Shown here: in pieces, positions 5,650-7,781 of the stretch
Layout of the letters: the number at the start of each line of letters is the position of its first letter
Position numbering within the stretch: position 1 is the stretch's first letter
NCBI GenBank assembly: GCA_013298325.1
Contig: JAAFHJ010000217.1
Location: 1 to 7,781 of the forward strand
DNA length: 7,781 bases
From: Myxococcales bacterium
Lineage (GTDB): Bacteria > Myxococcota_A > Polyangia > Polyangiales > Polyangiaceae
Direction of reading: 5' to 3'
The notes under the pieces: generated by a model
The model's input: the letters and a program-made list of their open reading frames with translations, nothing else
Told to the model about the DNA's origin: nothing
Database searches by the model: none
Translations under genes and position numbers: made by a program

Positions 5650-5796
5650 TTAGGCGAGCCGCCAGACCACGTAAAACAGCAGGTAGACAACCGGCCCCGA
5701 CACCGAGACCCACGCCCAGCGAGGCACGCGCGACCACCACGACCGCCGGGGCGCGGCGTTGGGCGTCGGTTCGAGGGGGTCGGCGGAGTCGTTCAT
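5650..5796 (-). CDS. Small single-pass membrane protein (48 aa), unknown function
   Basis: On the minus strand an ATG (5796-5794) opens a 48-codon frame ending in TAA (5652-5650). The N-terminal half is polar and Pro-rich (MNDSADPLEPTPNAAP). A basic/Trp-rich patch follows (RRSWWSRVPRWAW, 17-29), then a hydrophobic helix (about 30-48: VSVSGPVVYLLFYVVWRLA). Almost every codon ends in G or C, like the true genes here, while the overlapping plus-strand frame has no coherent protein. An AAGGG lies about ten nt before the ATG, a modest ribosome binding site. It fills the space between the lipoprotein stop and the divergent promoter region. It could be an inner-membrane micro-protein, perhaps an accessory subunit of a larger complex. 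I recognise no family, and the short length leaves some doubt about expression. Confidence 0.6.
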   Translation of the reverse strand: MNDSADPLEPTPNAAPRRSWWSRVPRWAWVSVSGPVVYLLFYVVWRLA

Positions 5797-5868
5797 CGGG
5801 AGTGGGCCCTTTTTGCGCGAAGTGGACGGCGTCCGCTCGGGAAATCGACGACCTCCCCCACATTCGCC

Positions 5869-5896
5869 GGAACGGAACGGGGCGCCCCCGGTCTGC
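5869..5896 (+). promoter_or_regulatory. RpoE-like ECF promoter before the sigma factor gene
   Basis: GGAAC (5869-5873) is followed after 18 nt by TCTGC (5892-5896). This matches the element order and spacing of the RpoE-type consensus (GGAACTT, 16 nt, TCTGA), with the -35 lacking TT and the -10 one base off. A second GGAAC (5874-5878) overlaps the spacer. It lies just before an ECF sigma gene, which suggests autoregulation. The predicted transcript would start about five nt before ATG 5908. The remaining 111-nt divergent region (5797-5907) also has a short dyad GGACG-G-CGTCC (5824-5834). Confidence 0.5.
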
Positions 5897-5907
5897 GCCG
5901 CCCCGCA

Positions 5908-6651
5908 ATGAATGGCTTTCGCGATTCGGCCATGGTGCCGTACGTTGCCGGGTCGGCGGGCGAGGATGGCCCACCGCCCGAAGACTCCCCTTTACGCCCG
6001 ATCGTAGACCCCTTGTCTCAGCCTGACGACGAACCGGAAAGCGCCTATCTCGCCCGCCTTGTGGCGCGGGACGAGCGCGCGTTTAGCAAGCTGGTTCGGC
6101 TCTACGAGCGCCGTATTTACGTGCTCGTCTGCCGCATGATCGGGAAGCCGGAAGACGCGAAAGAGATCACCCAAGAGGTCTTCATTCGTGTCTTCAAACA
6201 CATTCACGAATTTCGCGGCGATTCGAAGCTTTCGACGTGGATTTACCGCATCGCGATCAATGTCACGAAGAACCGCATGGCCTACAGTCGTGTGCGGAAA
6301 GAATCGAAGCAGCGCGAGTACGAAGAAATCCAGGAACGCCTCGACGGCGGGACGCAAGCGGGCGTCGTCGTCGCATCGATTCCGCGGCCCGACGAAGCAA
6401 CGTCGAGCCGACAGATGATCGGAATCGTCCAGGCGGCGATGGCGCGTATCGATGTTGTGTACCGGGAAGCACTGATTCTGCGCGACGTTGAAGAGCTGTC
6501 TTACGAAGAGATTGCAGTGATTCTTGAGATCAATGAGGGGACGGTCAAGTCGCGGATTTTTCGCGCCCGCGGGATCCTCAAAGAGATCCTGGAAAAAGAA
6601 CTCGGTCCCAATGGGGGTCTTCGGGGGGATGTGCCGGAGAAGCGGAAATAA
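5908..6651 (+). CDS. ECF-type RNA polymerase sigma factor (RpoE-like)
   Basis: The 247-residue product directs RNA polymerase to a stress or envelope regulon. Residues 1-45 are an acidic/Pro-rich extension. Region 2 spans about 50-125: ARDERAFSKLVRLY, the -10-binding DAKEITQEVFIRVFKHIHEFRGDSKLSTWIYRIAINVTKNR segment (in two halves, 83-102 and 103-123). A charged linker (126-170) follows. Region 4 spans about 172-230, with the helix-turn-helix LSYEEIAVILEINEGTVKSR then IFRARGILKEIL. There is no region 1.1 or 3, as in ECF sigmas. The start is uncertain: no ribosome binding site precedes ATG 5908 or in-frame ATG 5932 (residue 9), and the open frame upstream of 5908 is not protein-like. The partner gene follows after 3 nt. 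An ECF-like promoter lies directly upstream. Confidence 0.93.
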   Translation: MNGFRDSAMVPYVAGSAGEDGPPPEDSPLRPIVDPLSQPDDEPESAYLARLVARDERAFSKLVRLYERRIYVLVCRMIGKPEDAKEITQEVFIRVFKHIHEFRGDSKLSTWIYRIAINVTKNRMAYSRVRKESKQREYEEIQERLDGGTQAGVVVASIPRPDEATSSRQMIGIVQAAMARIDVVYREALILRDVEELSYEEIAVILEINEGTVKSRIFRARGILKEILEKELGPNGGLRGDVPEKRK

Positions 6652-6654
6652 GCC

Positions 6655-6978
6655 ATGAGTGAGACCGACAAGCAGGCCCCCACGAAGCAGAACGCACCCG
6701 ACGCGCCGGAAGACGACTTCGATCCGGACGCCATGCCCGACAGCGCCCAGTACAAGGCGCTCCTTCGCGAGGCGCTCGCTGCCCCGGCAGCGCCCGAAGA
6801 GGGCGAAATCCTTCAAGGAGTGCAGACGAAGCTCCGTCAGCGCTCCAAGGGGAAGTTCTACGGGGACGGCTGGTCGGTCGCGACGCGCCCGTCAAACGTG
6901 ATTCTTGTAGCGCTCACGGTCGTCCTCCTCCTCGCGATCGCCTGGTTCGCCCTCGGCCCGAGCGGCTTCAGCAAGTAA
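6655..6978 (+). CDS. Small single-pass membrane protein, candidate anti-sigma factor
   Basis: The 107-residue product begins 3 nt after the sigma factor stop, so the two are almost certainly co-transcribed. Residues 1-50 are acidic and Pro/Ala-rich and probably cytoplasmic. Residues 51-80 are a basic segment with RQRSKGKFYGDGWSV (61-75). Residues 81-100 are one transmembrane helix, with a seven-residue tail outside. Membrane-bound partners of ECF sigmas usually carry a cytoplasmic anti-sigma domain, often the zinc type with HxxxCxxC; there is no His or Cys here at all, so a ZAS-type fold is excluded. It may be a non-zinc anti-sigma or a different modulator. The assignment rests on operon position and topology, not on recognised homology. 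The Gly/aromatic KGKFYGDGW stretch looks like a conserved functional motif. Confidence 0.85.
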   Translation: MSETDKQAPTKQNAPDAPEDDFDPDAMPDSAQYKALLREALAAPAAPEEGEILQGVQTKLRQRSKGKFYGDGWSVATRPSNVILVALTVVLLLAIAWFALGPSGFSK

Positions 6979-7040
6979 CGTGCGAAAAGCGCGCCGAAGA
7001 CTCTACTAAATCGGCGCCGACGTATTACGGTCCCGCCGAC

Positions 7041-7781
7041 ATGTTCGCCTGGGCCCTCAAGAAGCTTCTCGGAACTTCCAACGAGCGCGAGCTCAAGAAG
7101 CTCCAACCCCTCGTTGAAGAGATCAACAAGTACGACGCGCGCTTTGCGAAGCTGTCGGACGCGGAGCTGCAGGCGAAAACGCCTGAATTCCGTCAAAAAC
7201 TCGAGAATGGAGCGTCCCTGGACGATCTCCTTCCCGAGGCGTTCGCCGTGTGTCGAGAGGGGGCGAAGCGCGTTCTTCGCATGCGCCACTACGACGTCCA
7301 GCTCATCGGCGGGATGACGCTCCACCGCGGGAACATCGCCGAAATGCGCACCGGCGAAGGGAAGACGCTCGTCGCGACGCTTCCTTCCTATTTGAATGCC
7401 CTCGATGGAAAGGGCGTTCACGTCGTTACCGTCAACGACTACCTCGCCCGTCGTGACGCGGAAGTGATGGGGAAGCTTTACGGCTTTCTCGGTTTGAAGA
7501 CCGGTGTCGTCGTTAACTCCCAGGACGAAGGGGACAAGCGCGGCGCCTATCAAGCGGACATCACCTACGGCCAAAACAACGAGTTTGGCTTCGACTATCT
7601 CCGCGATAACATGAAGCGTTCTGCGCTGGAGTACGTCCAGAGGCCGCTCAATTTCGCGATCATCGACGAGGCCGACTCGATCCTTATCGACGAAGCGCGC
7701 ACGCCGCTCATCATCAGCGGTCAGCAGCAAGAGTCTTCGGACAAGTATCGCATCATTACCGAGATCATCCCGAAGCTGAAG
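7041..7781 (+). CDS. secA: Preprotein translocase ATPase SecA (N-terminal part; 3' end outside window)
   Basis: The frame is open from ATG 7041 to the window end, giving the first 247 residues of a protein usually about 850-950 long. SecA is the ATP-driven motor that pushes preproteins through SecYEG. Seen here are the N-terminal helix (MFAWALKKLLGTSNERELKK), the adenine-contact Q87 in DVQLIGG, Walker A MRTGEGKT (102-109), the VTVNDYLARRDAE segment (129-141), ITYGQNNEFGFDYLRDN (174-190), Walker B IIDEADS (207-213), and ILIDEARTPLIISG (214-227) leading into the preprotein-crosslinking domain. All expected nucleotide-binding residues are intact. No clear ribosome binding site precedes the ATG. 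The 62-nt gap after the small membrane protein holds a perfect palindrome TCGGCGCCGA (7011-7020) and a weak TACTAA -10-like sequence (7004-7009), so separate transcription is possible. Confidence 0.98.
   Translation, partial: MFAWALKKLLGTSNERELKKLQPLVEEINKYDARFAKLSDAELQAKTPEFRQKLENGASLDDLLPEAFAVCREGAKRVLRMRHYDVQLIGGMTLHRGNIAEMRTGEGKTLVATLPSYLNALDGKGVHVVTVNDYLARRDAEVMGKLYGFLGLKTGVVVNSQDEGDKRGAYQADITYGQNNEFGFDYLRDNMKRSALEYVQRPLNFAIIDEADSILIDEARTPLIISGQQQESSDKYRIITEIIPKLK

Noticed and set aside
5824..5834. GGACG-G-CGTCC dyad in the divergent region as a regulator site
   Set aside because: Five-bp arms are too short to support without conservation data; mentioned only as context.
5491..5907. Upstream in-frame extension of the sigma factor
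   Set aside because: It would overlap the lipoprotein gene and the minus-strand small gene, and its translation (Arg/Pro-rich) does not look like protein; the promoter match lies after it.
5992..6816. 274-codon minus-strand frame opposite the sigma factor
   Set aside because: Antisense shadow; the plus strand carries intact sigma regions 2 and 4.
7011..7020. TCGGCGCCGA palindrome before secA as an operator
   Set aside because: Only 10 bp and made mostly of G/C; such palindromes are common by chance in this composition.
6858..7730. 290-codon minus-strand frame opposite secA
   Set aside because: Antisense shadow of highly conserved SecA motifs.

Overview
The window comes from a GC-rich genome with strong G/C preference at third codon positions. 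The gene style (proline/alanine-rich secreted proteins, a TPR protein with a long low-complexity linker, and an ECF sigma factor with a one-helix partner next to secA) suggests a myxobacterium (Myxococcota, perhaps Polyangia). No rRNA or other marker is present, so this is inference. Both ends cut through genes. All genes but one lie on the + strand.

Region 1 (1-1115) is the 3' part of a gene whose product has an acidic segment, a Pro/Ala repeat linker and a C-terminal TPR-like helical domain. Region 2 (1233-3836) is a tight four-gene operon: a membrane-anchored Spy/CpxP-like His/Gly-rich protein, a small membrane protein (4-bp overlap), an OmpR-family response regulator and a HAMP histidine kinase with almost no periplasmic loop. 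It looks like a Cpx-type envelope or metal stress module in which the small membrane and periplasmic proteins may carry the sensing.

Region 3 (3837-5642) holds two lipoprotein genes of unknown function. The first has seven YPQGQQ repeats. A clear hairpin-plus-T terminator lies between them, ending only 11 nt before the second start codon. The 229-nt gap upstream of the first lipoprotein contains two long inverted repeats.

Region 4 (5650-7781) starts with a short minus-strand gene (48 aa, one membrane helix). After a divergent intergenic region come an ECF sigma factor, a small one-helix membrane protein that may be its anti-sigma factor, and the N-terminal third of secA. An RpoE-like promoter match directly before the sigma gene suggests autoregulation. 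Envelope stress sensing, lipoproteins and the Sec motor therefore sit together.

I see no mobile element, CRISPR array, tRNA or rRNA. Most of the window is ordinary chromosomal envelope biology. The least expected items are the hidden small gene, the near-leaderless sigma start, the Sup35-like repeat lipoprotein and the sensor-less kinase operon.
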